Source: Mycolicibacterium neoaurum
GTDB lineage: Bacteria > Actinomycetota > Actinomycetes > Mycobacteriales > Mycobacteriaceae
Length of the DNA stretch: 64,000 nucleotides
Assembly: GCF_036946495.1 (NCBI RefSeq)
Contig: NZ_JAQIIX010000002.1
Location: forward strand, 124,001-188,000
Direction of reading: 5' to 3'
The notes beneath the pieces are model-generated. The model saw only the letters and a list, made by a program, of their open reading frames with translations, was not told where the DNA came from and searched no databases. Each line of letters starts with the position of its first letter. The stretch's first letter is position 1. A program made the translations under genes and the position numbers. Positions 44,215 to 53,401 of the stretch are shown here, piece by piece.

Positions 44215-44685
44215 TCAGTGCGTCAGATACCTGTCGGCAAGACCGGTCAACGTCTTCTCGATGCCCTGGGCATTCCGTTTCTGCATGCCGAGTAGCTCGA
44301 TGACGAACGGCACTTTGGCCGTGGAGTAGTCGAAGGTCTCGGTGACCTTGGTGATGCCCGGACTCACCTCGGCGAACTCCCAGCGCCACTTGTGACCGAG
44401 CGGATGCTGCCACTCGACGATCTCGTTCTCCCTGACCGTCGTCACCTTCGATGTGATCTTGTAGGGCAGCCCGTACTGGGTCATGCCGACCGTGAACTTG
44501 TCGCCTTCGGACAACCGGTGTGGGCCCTTGACCTCGACGTCGCGAACAGTGCCCGACCCGTCGATCTCGTGGTGCCGGTGCGGGTCGGCGATCTGCTCGA
44601 ACAGCGTCGCCACCGGTGCGGTGACCTGCACGCTACGGCTGACGGCCTGCTTTCCGGCGTCTTCTGTCTTCAGTGTCGTCGTCAT
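44215..44685 (-). CDS. SRPBCC (START-like) lipid-binding family protein
   Basis: 156 residues of the polyketide cyclase/dehydrase and lipid transport superfamily: a helix-grip fold with VTAPVATLFEQIADPHRHHEID near the start and WRWEFAEVSPGITKVTETFD in the middle. Members bind hydrophobic ligands; many mycobacterial ones have no known role. It sits downstream of the ABC transporter genes in the same direction with a 62-base gap, but nothing ties it to inositol. Confidence 0.75.
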   Translation of the reverse strand: MTTTLKTEDAGKQAVSRSVQVTAPVATLFEQIADPHRHHEIDGSGTVRDVEVKGPHRLSEGDKFTVGMTQYGLPYKITSKVTTVRENEIVEWQHPLGHKWRWEFAEVSPGITKVTETFDYSTAKVPFVIELLGMQKRNAQGIEKTLTGLADRYLTH

Positions 44686-44747
44686 GGCCGTCGTTATACC
44701 CGCGCACGCAACGGCCTACACGACGCGGCCGGCGGTACCGGGATGCT

Positions 44748-45563
44748 TCAGCGGCCGAGCTCGTGGCTGAGCGCCTCGAGCTCGTCACCACCGGCCATCT
44801 GCTGGGTCAGATGCTCCAGCGTGATGTCGTCATACGTGCAATCCAGCTTCTGACGGCCGCGGTTGAGCAGCACGAAATGGTCCCCGACCATGTGGGCATG
44901 GTGCGGGTTGTGCGTGATGAACACGACGCCGAACCCGGCCTCCTTGGCCGCGGTGATGTATTTGAGCACCACGCCGGACTGCTTGACGCCCAGGGCCGCG
45001 GTCGGCTCGTCAAGGATCAGCACCCGCGCACCGAAGAAGACCGCCCGTGCGATGGCGACGCACTGACGCTGCCCGCCGGACAGTGAACCGATCGGTGCGT
45101 CGACATCGGGCAGTTCGATGCCCATCTTCGACAACTCGGCCAGGGTGGTGGCCCGCATCGCGTTGGCGTCCAGCGACCACGGGAACGACTTCTTGCGGAC
45201 CTCTTGGCCCAGGAAGAAGTTGCGCCACACCGGCATCAACGGGACGACGGCCAGGTTCTGGTAGACCGTCGCGATGCCCTTGTCCAGCGCGTCGGCCGGC
45301 GAGGAGAACGTGGTGGCCTCGCCATCGACGAGCAGTTCACCCTCGGTCTGCTGATGCAGGCCCGCGATGATCTTGATCAGCGTGGACTTTCCGGCGCCGT
45401 TGTCGCCGAGAATGCCGGTGACCTCGCCGGCGTGTACCCGCAGGCTGATGTCCTTGAGAGCGGTGATGTTGCCATAGGACTTGCCGACATTGCGCAGCTC
45501 GACCAGCGGCACCTTCTTCCCGTCCGAGACTGCGTTGCTGGGGGTTTCGACTGTTGCGGTCAT
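44748..45563 (-). CDS. Sugar ABC transporter ATP-binding protein
   Basis: 271 residues from the ATG at 45561-45563, 4 bases after the permease stop codon. Walker A GDNGAGKS, signature LSGGQRQ and Walker B VLILDEPTAAL are intact. It is a single-domain ATPase, shorter than the duplicated RbsA/MglA type usual for this transporter class but like FrcA. It powers uptake by the permease and lipoprotein encoded upstream, most likely of inositol or a related sugar. Confidence 0.92.
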   Translation of the reverse strand: MTATVETPSNAVSDGKKVPLVELRNVGKSYGNITALKDISLRVHAGEVTGILGDNGAGKSTLIKIIAGLHQQTEGELLVDGEATTFSSPADALDKGIATVYQNLAVVPLMPVWRNFFLGQEVRKKSFPWSLDANAMRATTLAELSKMGIELPDVDAPIGSLSGGQRQCVAIARAVFFGARVLILDEPTAALGVKQSGVVLKYITAAKEAGFGVVFITHNPHHAHMVGDHFVLLNRGRQKLDCTYDDITLEHLTQQMAGGDELEALSHELGR

Positions 45564-45567
45564 CAGC

Positions 45568-46626
45568 TCACTTCTTCGCTGCGTAGTTACGGAAGGCATT
45601 GTTGGCGATCACCGCGAACAGCAGCATGCCGCCGAGGAAGAACTTGAACCAGTCCGGGTCCCAGCCCGCATAGACGATGCCCTGGTTGGTCATACCGAAG
45701 ATGAACGCACCGATGGCGGCGCCGATCGCGGTGCCGTACCCACCGGTGAGCAGGCAGCCACCGATGACCGCGGCGATAATGTAGAAGAACTCGTTTCCGA
45801 TGCCCTGGCCGGACTGCACGGTGTTGAACGCGAACAACAGGTGCATGCCGACGAACCACGCGCAGAACCCGACGAACATGAACAGCCCGATCTTGACCTT
45901 GGTCACCGGAATGCCGATGGCGCGAGCACTTTCGGCGTCGCCGCCGACGGCGAAGATCCAGTTGCCGATCCTGGTCTTGAAAAGCACCCAGGTGGCGACC
46001 AAGGTGAACACCAGCCACCACAACACGGTGACCCGGATGCCGACACCGAAAACGGTGAAGCTGGAGGAGAACACCTTCTGTGCAGAGTCCCAGCCGGCCA
46101 TATCGCTGACGCTCTGAGTGGCCACCTGTCCGGCAACCAGTTTGGTGACGGCCAGGTTGATACCGGCCAGCATGAAGAACGTGCTCAGCGTGATCAGGAA
46201 GCTGGGAATCTTGGTCTTCATCACCAGGAAACCGTTGAAGAAGCCCACCACCAACGACAGCACCAGCGCCAGCGCGGCCCCGACCCAGAGGTTGAGGTGC
46301 AGGTTGTAGGCGAGCATCGATGCGGCCAGCGAACTGAACGTCACCGCGACACCGGCCGAGAGGTCGAATTCGCCACCGATCATCAGCAGCGCGACACCGC
46401 AGGCCATGATGCCGATGGTGCTGCTGGCGTAGAGCACGGTGGCCAGCGACGACGCTTCGCGGAACGGAGCCGCCACGACGAGGAAGGCGACGAAGATTCC
46501 GATCGCGCCGATACCGGCACCCATCTCCGGACGGATAAGTATGCGCTGTAGCCGATTTCGTTCCTTGACGCGTTCGTCGCGGACGACCTTGTGGTTCTCG
46601 AGGGTCACCTCGGTCTGGGTGGACAT
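45568..46626 (-). CDS. Sugar ABC transporter permease (RbsC-like)
   Basis: 352 residues from the ATG at 46624-46626; the longer open frame adds 66 residues with no family features. About ten membrane segments are visible, with the BPD_transp_2 features GGEFDLSAGV and FFNGFLVMKTKIPSFLITL. It forms the channel for the ATPase encoded 4 bases downstream and receives substrate from the lipoprotein encoded 20 bases upstream. Confidence 0.93.
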   Translation of the reverse strand: MSTQTEVTLENHKVVRDERVKERNRLQRILIRPEMGAGIGAIGIFVAFLVVAAPFREASSLATVLYASSTIGIMACGVALLMIGGEFDLSAGVAVTFSSLAASMLAYNLHLNLWVGAALALVLSLVVGFFNGFLVMKTKIPSFLITLSTFFMLAGINLAVTKLVAGQVATQSVSDMAGWDSAQKVFSSSFTVFGVGIRVTVLWWLVFTLVATWVLFKTRIGNWIFAVGGDAESARAIGIPVTKVKIGLFMFVGFCAWFVGMHLLFAFNTVQSGQGIGNEFFYIIAAVIGGCLLTGGYGTAIGAAIGAFIFGMTNQGIVYAGWDPDWFKFFLGGMLLFAVIANNAFRNYAAKK

Positions 46627-46646
46627 CTCTGCTCTTTCCGACACTG

Positions 46647-47666
46647 CTAGCGAGTTCCGCCCTTGGCCAGTTCGGCCACGGCGTCGATATTGGTGTTGTC
46701 GATGAAGGCGGGGCCGGTCAACGTCGGTTTGCCGCCACCGATGACGTTCTTGTTGTTCAGGTAGAGCCACAGCGAGTCGACGGCGAGGTAGCCCTGAAGG
46801 TAGGGCTGCTGGTCGACCGCCCACTGGATGTCGCCGCCCTTGATGGCGTCGACCAGCGCCGCGTTGGTGTCGAACGTGCCGATCTTTGCCGAGCTGTTGG
46901 CGTTCTTGGCCGAGGTGACCGCGGTCAGCGCGAACGGAGCGCCGAGGGCGACGATCATGTCGATGGCCGGATCCTGCTGGAGCTTGGCGGTGATGGTCGA
47001 TTCGACCGAGGGCATGTCCTTGCCGTTGACATTGAGGATTTCGGTGGCCCCGAAGGTGTTCTTCATACCTGCGCAGCGGGCCTCGAGGTCGACGTTCCCC
47101 TGCTCGTGGATGATGCAGATGGCTTTCTTTGCACCATCTTTGGCCACACGCTCGCCCGCCCCCTGGCCGGCGATGTAGCCGTCCTGACCGAAGAACTCCT
47201 GCACACCCATGTCCTGCCAGGTGTCCATGCCCGCGTTGAAGGCCACGACGGGGATTCCCTTGGCCGCGGCGGCCTGGACCGCGGCGCGCATGGCGTCGGG
47301 TTTGGCCAGCGTGACCGCGATACCGTCGACATTGGCGTCGACGGCACTTTGGACCAGGTTCGCCTGGTTGGGCGCCTCGGGATCGCTGGAGTAGCGGAGC
47401 TCGACGTTGTCCTTCTTCGCCGCCGTCTCGGCGCCCTTGCGAATGAGGTCCCAGAAAGAGTCACCGGGCGCCTCGTGGGTGATCATCGCGATCGTCACGC
47501 GCGGGGTGTCGACCGTTCCGCCGCCCGAACCGTTCCCACCCGCGGTGTCCGGGTTGCCGCCTGTCGACGAGCAGGCCGCCATCCCGAGCGCCAGCACGCC
47601 CACCCCGGTCAGTGCCGCCCAGCGGCGCAACGACCGGATTCCTCGACTATTCGCGCGAGCGGTCAT
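46647..47666 (-). CDS. Sugar-binding lipoprotein of the ABC transporter
   Basis: 339 residues. A twin-Arg-like start (RSLRRWAALTGVG) and lipobox GMAAC with acylated Cys32 lead into a Peripla_BP_4-type domain (ITHEAPGDSFWDLIRKGAE, PVVAFNAGMD, ALGAPFALTAV). It captures the sugar or polyol outside the membrane. It is the first gene of the transporter operon; the GntR operator-like element lies 109-133 bases upstream of its ATG. Confidence 0.93.
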   Translation of the reverse strand: MTARANSRGIRSLRRWAALTGVGVLALGMAACSSTGGNPDTAGGNGSGGGTVDTPRVTIAMITHEAPGDSFWDLIRKGAETAAKKDNVELRYSSDPEAPNQANLVQSAVDANVDGIAVTLAKPDAMRAAVQAAAAKGIPVVAFNAGMDTWQDMGVQEFFGQDGYIAGQGAGERVAKDGAKKAICIIHEQGNVDLEARCAGMKNTFGATEILNVNGKDMPSVESTITAKLQQDPAIDMIVALGAPFALTAVTSAKNANSSAKIGTFDTNAALVDAIKGGDIQWAVDQQPYLQGYLAVDSLWLYLNNKNVIGGGKPTLTGPAFIDNTNIDAVAELAKGGTR

Positions 47667-47774
47667 CCCTAGCTTCTCCTTCGTCCCGCATCCGGGCCTC
47701 GTGAACTTCGGCGTTCTGGCGGCCCCGGCCCTACCGGCGGCGTGCCACCGTTGATGTAATACGGCTCACACCCG

Positions 47775-47799
47775 AAAGTCAACACTTTGTCCTGACATT
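47775..47799 (-). promoter_or_regulatory. Inositol regulator operator, copy 1 (transporter operon)
   Basis: On the minus strand this 25-base element contains TGTCAGGACAAA and then TGTTGAC, and is identical at 23 of 25 positions to the element at 48635-48659. TGTC-AG-GACA is an inverted repeat. The TTGACT inside it is a good -35, with TATTAC 15 bases further as a weak -10. It lies upstream of the binding-protein gene. Confidence 0.7.
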
Positions 47800-47833
47800 A
47801 GGACTGCAGGTCATTTGCGTGACTGCGCAGAGG

Positions 47834-48565
47834 TCACCTGTCGACGAGTGTGGTCTCGAAGTAGTACCGCGACGCCCGGTAGCAGTGACTCCCGAATTCG
47901 ACCGCGCGCCCGGAGTCATCGAAAGCCGTCCGGCTCATGGTCAGCAACGGTGCTCCGACCTTCTCTTCGAGCAGCCGCGCCTCGGTGCGTTGCGCCGGCC
48001 TCGCACCGATGCGTTGCCGGGCCAGCCGGATGTGCACACCTCTGCCGCGCAAGGCCTGATACAACCCGCTCGCCTCGAGTTCGCCGGCGTCCGGGGCGAT
48101 CTCGGCGGGTAGATGGTTGGTCATGATGGCCAGCGGCTCTCCGTTGGCATACCGCAACCGCTGCACGGTGACGATCTCATGGTCGGTGGAAAGATTGAGC
48201 TCGGCGGCGATCTCGTCGTCGACGACGCCTCGGCGGTACTCCAACAGTTGCGTTGTCGGATCCTGGCCCGATTTTGCGAGATCGTCGAAGAGGCTGGTCA
48301 ATTCGACGCGCCGGTGCACGGGGTTCTGCACCACCTGGGTGCCGACACCGCGCTTTCGGACCAGCAGCCCCTTGTCCACCAGCTCCTGGATGGCACGGCG
48401 GGTTGTGGGCCGTGACAGCGCCAATCGGCCCGCAAGGGACAACTCGTTCTCGAATCTGTCGCCCGGGGCGAGTTCCCCACTGCGGATCGCCGCCTCGATC
48501 GCCTGGGCGAGCTGGTAATAGAGGGGCACAGGGCTTGACCTGTCGAGTTCGACCGCTAGGGGCAC
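47834..48565 (-). CDS. iolR: GntR-family regulator, likely of inositol genes
   Basis: 243 residues from a GTG at 48563-48565, chosen because GGAG is 5 bases upstream; another GTG 6 bases earlier is possible and a longer open frame is not believed. The winged helix (LSLAGRLALSRPTTRRAIQELV) is followed by a UTRA ligand domain (HEIVTVQRLRYANGEPLAIM). It sits between the two copies of a shared operator-like element that face the transporter and iolC operons, the arrangement expected of an IolR-type repressor relieved by an inositol intermediate. The name is inferred from context. Confidence 0.8.
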   Translation of the reverse strand: MPLAVELDRSSPVPLYYQLAQAIEAAIRSGELAPGDRFENELSLAGRLALSRPTTRRAIQELVDKGLLVRKRGVGTQVVQNPVHRRVELTSLFDDLAKSGQDPTTQLLEYRRGVVDDEIAAELNLSTDHEIVTVQRLRYANGEPLAIMTNHLPAEIAPDAGELEASGLYQALRGRGVHIRLARQRIGARPAQRTEARLLEEKVGAPLLTMSRTAFDDSGRAVEFGSHCYRASRYYFETTLVDR

Positions 48566-48634
48566 GTCCACTCCGATTCCGTCGGCGATGATCAGCAAGA
48601 CTAACCGACCCTGTCCACTATGACCGAAAGTTCG

Positions 48635-48659
48635 AATGTCAGGACAAACTGTTGACATT
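48635..48659 (+). promoter_or_regulatory. Inositol regulator operator, copy 2 (iolC operon)
   Basis: A 25-base element with TGTCAGGACAAA and then TGTTGACA, 61-85 bases before the iolC start codon, matching copy 1 at 23 of 25 positions. The TTGACA at 48652-48657 is a perfect -35, so bound regulator would block RNA polymerase. No clear -10 is seen. Confidence 0.7.
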
Positions 48660-48719
48660 GATAGGCGATCGGGGGCACAGTGCTTTCGACAGAGCCCTGC
48701 ACCCACTTCGGGAGATCAC

Positions 48720-49706
48720 GTGTCGTCAGCACCGCAGCCATCAGCCGATCCGTTCGATGTCATCGCCGTCGGCCGAAGCGGTGTCGACATCTACCCGCTG
48801 CAGACCGGTGTGGGACTCGACGAGGTCGAGACGTTCGGTAAGTTCCTCGGCGGCAGCGCTGCCAACGTCGCCGTGGCCGCCGCGCGACTGGGCAACCGGA
48901 CCGCCCTGATCTCGGGAACCGGTGATGATCCGTTCGGAAGGTTCGTCCGCAACGAGTTGGGCCGCCTCGGAGTCGACAATCGCTACGTGGGCATCCACGG
49001 CCGCTACCCCACGCCGGTGACCTTCTGTGAGATCTTCCCGCCCGACGATTTTCCGCTCTACTTCTATCGCAAGCCCTCGGCGCCGGATCTGCAGATCGAG
49101 CCCGGCGAGATCGACACCGATGCCGTGCGCACCAGCCGGTTGTTCTGGGCCACCCTGACCGGCCTGTCCGAAGAGCCCAGTCGCAGTGCGCATTTCCATG
49201 CGTGGACCGCACGCGGCCGAAAGCCGCTGACCGTACTCGACCTCGACTACCGGCCGATGTTCTGGGCCGACCCCGCCGCAGCACGCGAGCAGGCCGTGCG
49301 TGCCCTCGGCCACGTCACCGTCGCCGTGGGCAATCGCGAGGAGTGCGAGATCGCGGTCGGCGAAACCGTTCCCCATCGCGCCGCCGATGCGTTGCTCGAT
49401 CTCGGGGTGGAACTGGCCATCGTCAAACAGGGCCCACGCGGCGTGCTCGGCAAGACCAGGCACAGTTCGGTGACCGTCGCACCCAACGACGTCGACGTCG
49501 TCAACGGTCTGGGTGCCGGCGACGCGTTCGGTGGCAGCCTCATTCACGGTCTGCTGCGGAACTGGCCGCTGGAGAAGACCCTGCGTTACGCCAACGCCGC
49601 CGGTGCCATCGTGGCGTCCCGGTTGGAATGTTCGACGGCCATGCCCACAGCCGCCGAGGTCGCCGAACTCGCCGAGCAGAGCGCCGTGGAGGCCGTCAAT
49701 GTCTGA
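48720..49706 (+). CDS. iolC: 5-Dehydro-2-deoxygluconokinase IolC
   Basis: 328 residues from the GTG at 48720, with GGAG 5 bases upstream. PfkB signatures: FGKFLGGSAANVAVAAARLG near residue 37 and NGLGAGDAFGGS with the catalytic Asp. It phosphorylates 2-deoxy-5-keto-gluconate in the inositol pathway. It heads the iolC-aldolase-iolB-iolD operon behind operator copy 2. It overlaps the next gene by 8 bases. Confidence 0.9.
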   Translation: MSSAPQPSADPFDVIAVGRSGVDIYPLQTGVGLDEVETFGKFLGGSAANVAVAAARLGNRTALISGTGDDPFGRFVRNELGRLGVDNRYVGIHGRYPTPVTFCEIFPPDDFPLYFYRKPSAPDLQIEPGEIDTDAVRTSRLFWATLTGLSEEPSRSAHFHAWTARGRKPLTVLDLDYRPMFWADPAAAREQAVRALGHVTVAVGNREECEIAVGETVPHRAADALLDLGVELAIVKQGPRGVLGKTRHSSVTVAPNDVDVVNGLGAGDAFGGSLIHGLLRNWPLEKTLRYANAAGAIVASRLECSTAMPTAAEVAELAEQSAVEAVNV

Positions 49707-50580
49707 CGCCCTGTGCCGCGATTACACCGAGGTCACCGAGTTGCGCGCGGCCGATCCAGCCTCGGTGACGAAGGCGTGGCATGCCCGCAGTACCCGCCCC
49801 ACGGTGCGGGGCGACGGCAGGCTGATGATCGTGGCGGCCGACCATCCGGCACGCGGCGCGCTGTCGGTCGGCGCCAGGGCGACCGCGATGAACAGCCGCA
49901 TCGACCTACTCGACCGGTTACGGACGGCATTGGCCGATCCCGGTGTCGACGGCGTGCTGGCGACCGCGGACATCCTCGACGACCTGGTGCTGCTGGGAGC
50001 GTTGGAGGACAAGGTCGTGTTCTCGTCGCTCAACCGTGGCGGCCTGGCCGGTTCGGTCTTCGAACTCGACGACAGGATGACCGGCGCGACCGCGGCCTCG
50101 ACCGCCGACGCCCGCATGAACGGCGGGAAGATGTTGTGCCGCATCGATCTCGACGATCCCGGCACCGTCTCGACGCTTGCCGGCTGCGCGCAGGCCGTCG
50201 ACCAACTGGCCGCCCACGGGTTGATCGCCATGCTCGAACCGTTCCTGTCCACCCGAGTCGACGGCAAGGTCCGCAACGACCTCTCCCCCGACGCGGTGAT
50301 CAAGAGCGTGCACATCGCCCAGGGTCTCGGCTCGACATCGGCGTACACCTGGCTCAAGTTGCCCGTTGTGCCTGAGATGGACCGGGTGATGGAATCGACG
50401 ACGATGCCCACCCTGCTGCTCGGCGGTGATCCGACCGACCCGGATGAGGCCTTCGCGACGTGGGCGTCGGCGCTGGCCCTGCCCGCGGTACGCGGTCTGA
50501 TCGTCGGGCGCACCTTGCTCTACCCGCCCGATGACGACGTGGCCTCCGCGGTCGCCGGTGCCGTCGGATTGGTGCGGTGA
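49699..50580 (+). CDS. Aldolase-like (beta/alpha)8 barrel protein of iol operon
   Basis: 293 residues of the family named after Corynebacterium glutamicum Cgl0158, a DeoC/LacD-like class I aldolase barrel. MIVAADHPARGAL near the start and KLPVVPEMDRVM in the second half are consistent with that fold. Its place directly after iolC (8-base overlap) suggests it cleaves the kinase product 2-deoxy-5-keto-gluconate 6-phosphate, the IolJ step, for which no other gene is seen here. This role is inferred. Confidence 0.78.
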   Translation: MSDALCRDYTEVTELRAADPASVTKAWHARSTRPTVRGDGRLMIVAADHPARGALSVGARATAMNSRIDLLDRLRTALADPGVDGVLATADILDDLVLLGALEDKVVFSSLNRGGLAGSVFELDDRMTGATAASTADARMNGGKMLCRIDLDDPGTVSTLAGCAQAVDQLAAHGLIAMLEPFLSTRVDGKVRNDLSPDAVIKSVHIAQGLGSTSAYTWLKLPVVPEMDRVMESTTMPTLLLGGDPTDPDEAFATWASALALPAVRGLIVGRTLLYPPDDDVASAVAGAVGLVR

Positions 50581-51449
50581 TGAACAGCTCCTGGTACATC
50601 CCGGCGGGGTCGGCCGACACCCCGTACTCCGTGGCCATCACCCCCGAATCGGCGGGCTGGTCCGAATGCGGACTGCACGTCCTCGAGCTGGGCACCGATG
50701 GTTCGGTGGCGTTGCAGACCGCCGAGACCGAGGTGATGATCCTGCCGCTGTCGGGCGGGGGCTCGGTCGTATGCGGTGATGACGTGTTCGAACTCGGCGC
50801 GCGCACATCGGTTTTCGATGGTCCGGCCGATATGGTCTATCTGGGCACCGGGCAGTCGTATGCGGTGACCGGACACGGGCGCATCGCCGTCTGCGCCGCT
50901 CGCGCCGCCCGGGCCCTGCCCAATCGGCGGCTGGCCGCCGCCGATGTACCGGTCGAGTTGCGCGGGGCTGGCAACTGCAGCCGACAGGTGCACAATTTCG
51001 GTACCGCGGACACCTTCGAGGCGGATTCGCTGATCGCGTGTGAGGTCATCACGCCCGGCGGTAACTGGTCGAGCTACCCGGCCCACAAACACGATGAGGA
51101 CAGCGACGTCGAGACCCAGCTAGAAGAGATCTACTACTTCGAGATCGACGACAGCCCCGCCGGCACAACGGGATTCGGCTATCACCGCGTGTTCGGCACA
51201 CCATCCCGGCCCATCGAGGTACTCGAAGAGGTCCGTTCCGGCGATGTGGTCCTGGTGCCGCACGGCTATCACGGCCCGTCGATCGCCGCACCCGGTCACC
51301 ACATGTACTACCTGAACGTCATGGCCGGATCCGGCCCCGAGCGGGCGTGGCGGATCTGTGACAACCCCGACCACACCTGGCTGCGCGCCAGCTGGGACCA
51401 CCAAGAGATCGATCCGCGCCTGCCGATGCGCACGAACCGAGGAGTCTGA
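50580..51449 (+). CDS. iolB: 5-Deoxy-glucuronate isomerase IolB
   Basis: 289 residues from the ATG at 50580, overlapping the previous stop by one base; a GTG three bases earlier is also in frame. Two cupin halves are seen; the metal site is in YPAHKHDED and the later His of VPHGYHGP. It converts 5-deoxyglucuronate to 2-deoxy-5-keto-gluconate, the IolC substrate. The next gene, iolD, begins 2 bases after its stop codon. Confidence 0.93.
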   Translation: MNSSWYIPAGSADTPYSVAITPESAGWSECGLHVLELGTDGSVALQTAETEVMILPLSGGGSVVCGDDVFELGARTSVFDGPADMVYLGTGQSYAVTGHGRIAVCAARAARALPNRRLAAADVPVELRGAGNCSRQVHNFGTADTFEADSLIACEVITPGGNWSSYPAHKHDEDSDVETQLEEIYYFEIDDSPAGTTGFGYHRVFGTPSRPIEVLEEVRSGDVVLVPHGYHGPSIAAPGHHMYYLNVMAGSGPERAWRICDNPDHTWLRASWDHQEIDPRLPMRTNRGV

Positions 51450-51451
51450 CC

Positions 51452-53401
51452 GTGGTGTCCACCGCCCCGAAAGCAGCCGACAAGCTCGCGGATACCGAAG
51501 CCACCGTCCGTCTCACCGTCGCGCAGGCCACCATTGCGTTCCTGGCCGCCCAGTACGTCGAGCGCGACGGCGAACGCACGCCATTCTTCGCGGGGTGTTT
51601 CGGCATCTTCGGACACGGCAACGTCGCCGGTCTCGGGCAGGCGTTGCTGCAGGACGAGATCGAGGCGCGGGCTGCCGGCCGCGCGCCACGCATGCCCTAT
51701 GTGCTGGGCCGCAACGAGCAGGCGATGGTTCACAGCGCCGTCGCCTATGCGCGGCAGAAGGACCGGCTGCAGACCTGGGCGGTGACCGCCAGCGTCGGAC
51801 CCGGATCGACCAATATGCTCACCGGTGCCGCGCTGGCGACCATCAACCGGCTCCCGGTGCTACTGCTGCCCGCCGACACGTTCGCCACCCGGGTCAGCTC
51901 ACCGGTGCTCCAAGAGCTCGAGCTGCCGTCCTCCGGTGATGTCACGGTCAACGATGCATTCAGGCCGCTGTCACGGTACTTCGACCGGGTCTGGCGCCCC
52001 GAGCAGCTGCCGGCGGCCCTGCTCGGGGCGATGCGCGCGCTCACCGATCCCGTCGAGACGGGCACGGCCACGGTGTCCATCCCGCAGGACGTCCAGGCCG
52101 AGGCCCATGACTGGCCGCAATCGCTGTTCGCCGAACGCACCTGGCATATCGCACGTCCGCTGCCAGAGCGTGCGGTGATCGCCCGGGCGGCTGCGCTCAT
52201 CGCCGCGGCACGCCGGCCGTTGATCATCGCTGGTGGCGGAGTGCATTACTCCGGTGCGGAGTCGGCGCTGGCCGCCCTTGCCGAGCAGACCGGCATCCCG
52301 GTGGCCGAAAGCCAGGCCGGTAAGGGATCGTTGCACCACGATCATCCGCAGGCCGTCGGGGCCGTCGGCTCCACCGGTAGCACCGCGGCCAACGCGCTGG
52401 CCACCGATGCCGATGTGGTGATCGGGATCGGCACCCGTTACAGCGATTTCACCTCCGCCTCGCGCACCGCCTTCAACAACCCGCAGGTTCGTTTCGTCAA
52501 CGTCAATGTCGCCTCGCTGGACGCGGTGAAGCAGGGCGGCGTGAGCGTTGTGGCCGATGCGCGCGAGGCGATCGAAGCCCTCGACCCCGCGCTGTCGGAT
52601 TACCGCATACCGGACGACTACCGTTCCCGCGTCACCGAACTGGCCACCGAATGGGATGCGGCGGTTTCGGCTGCCTTTGCCACCGAGGACGGCGCGCAGC
52701 TGAACCAGAATCAGGTGATCGGACTGGTCAACTCCCTGTCGGACCCGCGCGACGTGGTGGTGTGCGCGGCTGGTTCGATGCCCGGTGATCTGCACAAGTT
52801 GTGGCGGTCACGTGACCGCAAGAGCTACCACGTCGAGTACGGCTACTCCTGCATGGGTTATGAGATCGCCGGTGGTATCGGGGTGCGCATGGCAGCGCCG
52901 GATCGCGACGTGTTCGTGATGGTCGGCGACGGTTCGTATCTGATGATGGCCACCGAGATCGCGACCGCGGTGCAGGAAGGCGTCAAGGTGATTCCGGTGC
53001 TGGTGCAGAATCACGGATTCGCCTCCATCGGCGGGCTTTCCGAGTCGCTGGGCTCACAGCGCTTCGGCACGGCCTACCGTTACCGCGGCGCCGACGGTCG
53101 CCTCGACGGCGAACGGCTGCCGGTGGACCTGGCCGCCAACGCCGCGAGCCTGGGTGCCGATGTCATCAAGGTCTCGACGGCCGCCGAATTCACCGATGCG
53201 GTCAAGGTCGCCAAGGCCGCCGACCGGATCACCGTCATCCACGTCGAGACCGACCCGCGGGTCTACGCGCCCGATAGCCAGTCATGGTGGGACGTACCGG
53301 TATCCCAGGTGTCGACGTTGGAGTCGACCCAGCAGGCCTACCAGCGCTATGTGGAATGGAAGAGGGTGCAGCGCCCGTTGATCGCGCCGTCGGACGGCTG
53401 A
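51452..53401 (+). CDS. iolD: Trihydroxycyclohexane-1,2-dione hydrolase IolD
   Basis: 649 residues of the thiamine diphosphate enzyme superfamily. The N-terminal domain has YVLGRNEQAMVHSAVAYARQ, and the C-terminal cofactor motif is GDGSYLMMATE followed by VLVQNHGFASIG. It opens the ring of the inositol-derived dione to 5-deoxyglucuronate. The start is GTG at 51452 with GGAG 7 bases upstream; the next codon is also GTG. It is the last gene of the operon, followed by a hairpin. Confidence 0.95.
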   Translation: MVSTAPKAADKLADTEATVRLTVAQATIAFLAAQYVERDGERTPFFAGCFGIFGHGNVAGLGQALLQDEIEARAAGRAPRMPYVLGRNEQAMVHSAVAYARQKDRLQTWAVTASVGPGSTNMLTGAALATINRLPVLLLPADTFATRVSSPVLQELELPSSGDVTVNDAFRPLSRYFDRVWRPEQLPAALLGAMRALTDPVETGTATVSIPQDVQAEAHDWPQSLFAERTWHIARPLPERAVIARAAALIAAARRPLIIAGGGVHYSGAESALAALAEQTGIPVAESQAGKGSLHHDHPQAVGAVGSTGSTAANALATDADVVIGIGTRYSDFTSASRTAFNNPQVRFVNVNVASLDAVKQGGVSVVADAREAIEALDPALSDYRIPDDYRSRVTELATEWDAAVSAAFATEDGAQLNQNQVIGLVNSLSDPRDVVVCAAGSMPGDLHKLWRSRDRKSYHVEYGYSCMGYEIAGGIGVRMAAPDRDVFVMVGDGSYLMMATEIATAVQEGVKVIPVLVQNHGFASIGGLSESLGSQRFGTAYRYRGADGRLDGERLPVDLAANAASLGADVIKVSTAAEFTDAVKVAKAADRITVIHVETDPRVYAPDSQSWWDVPVSQVSTLESTQQAYQRYVEWKRVQRPLIAPSDG

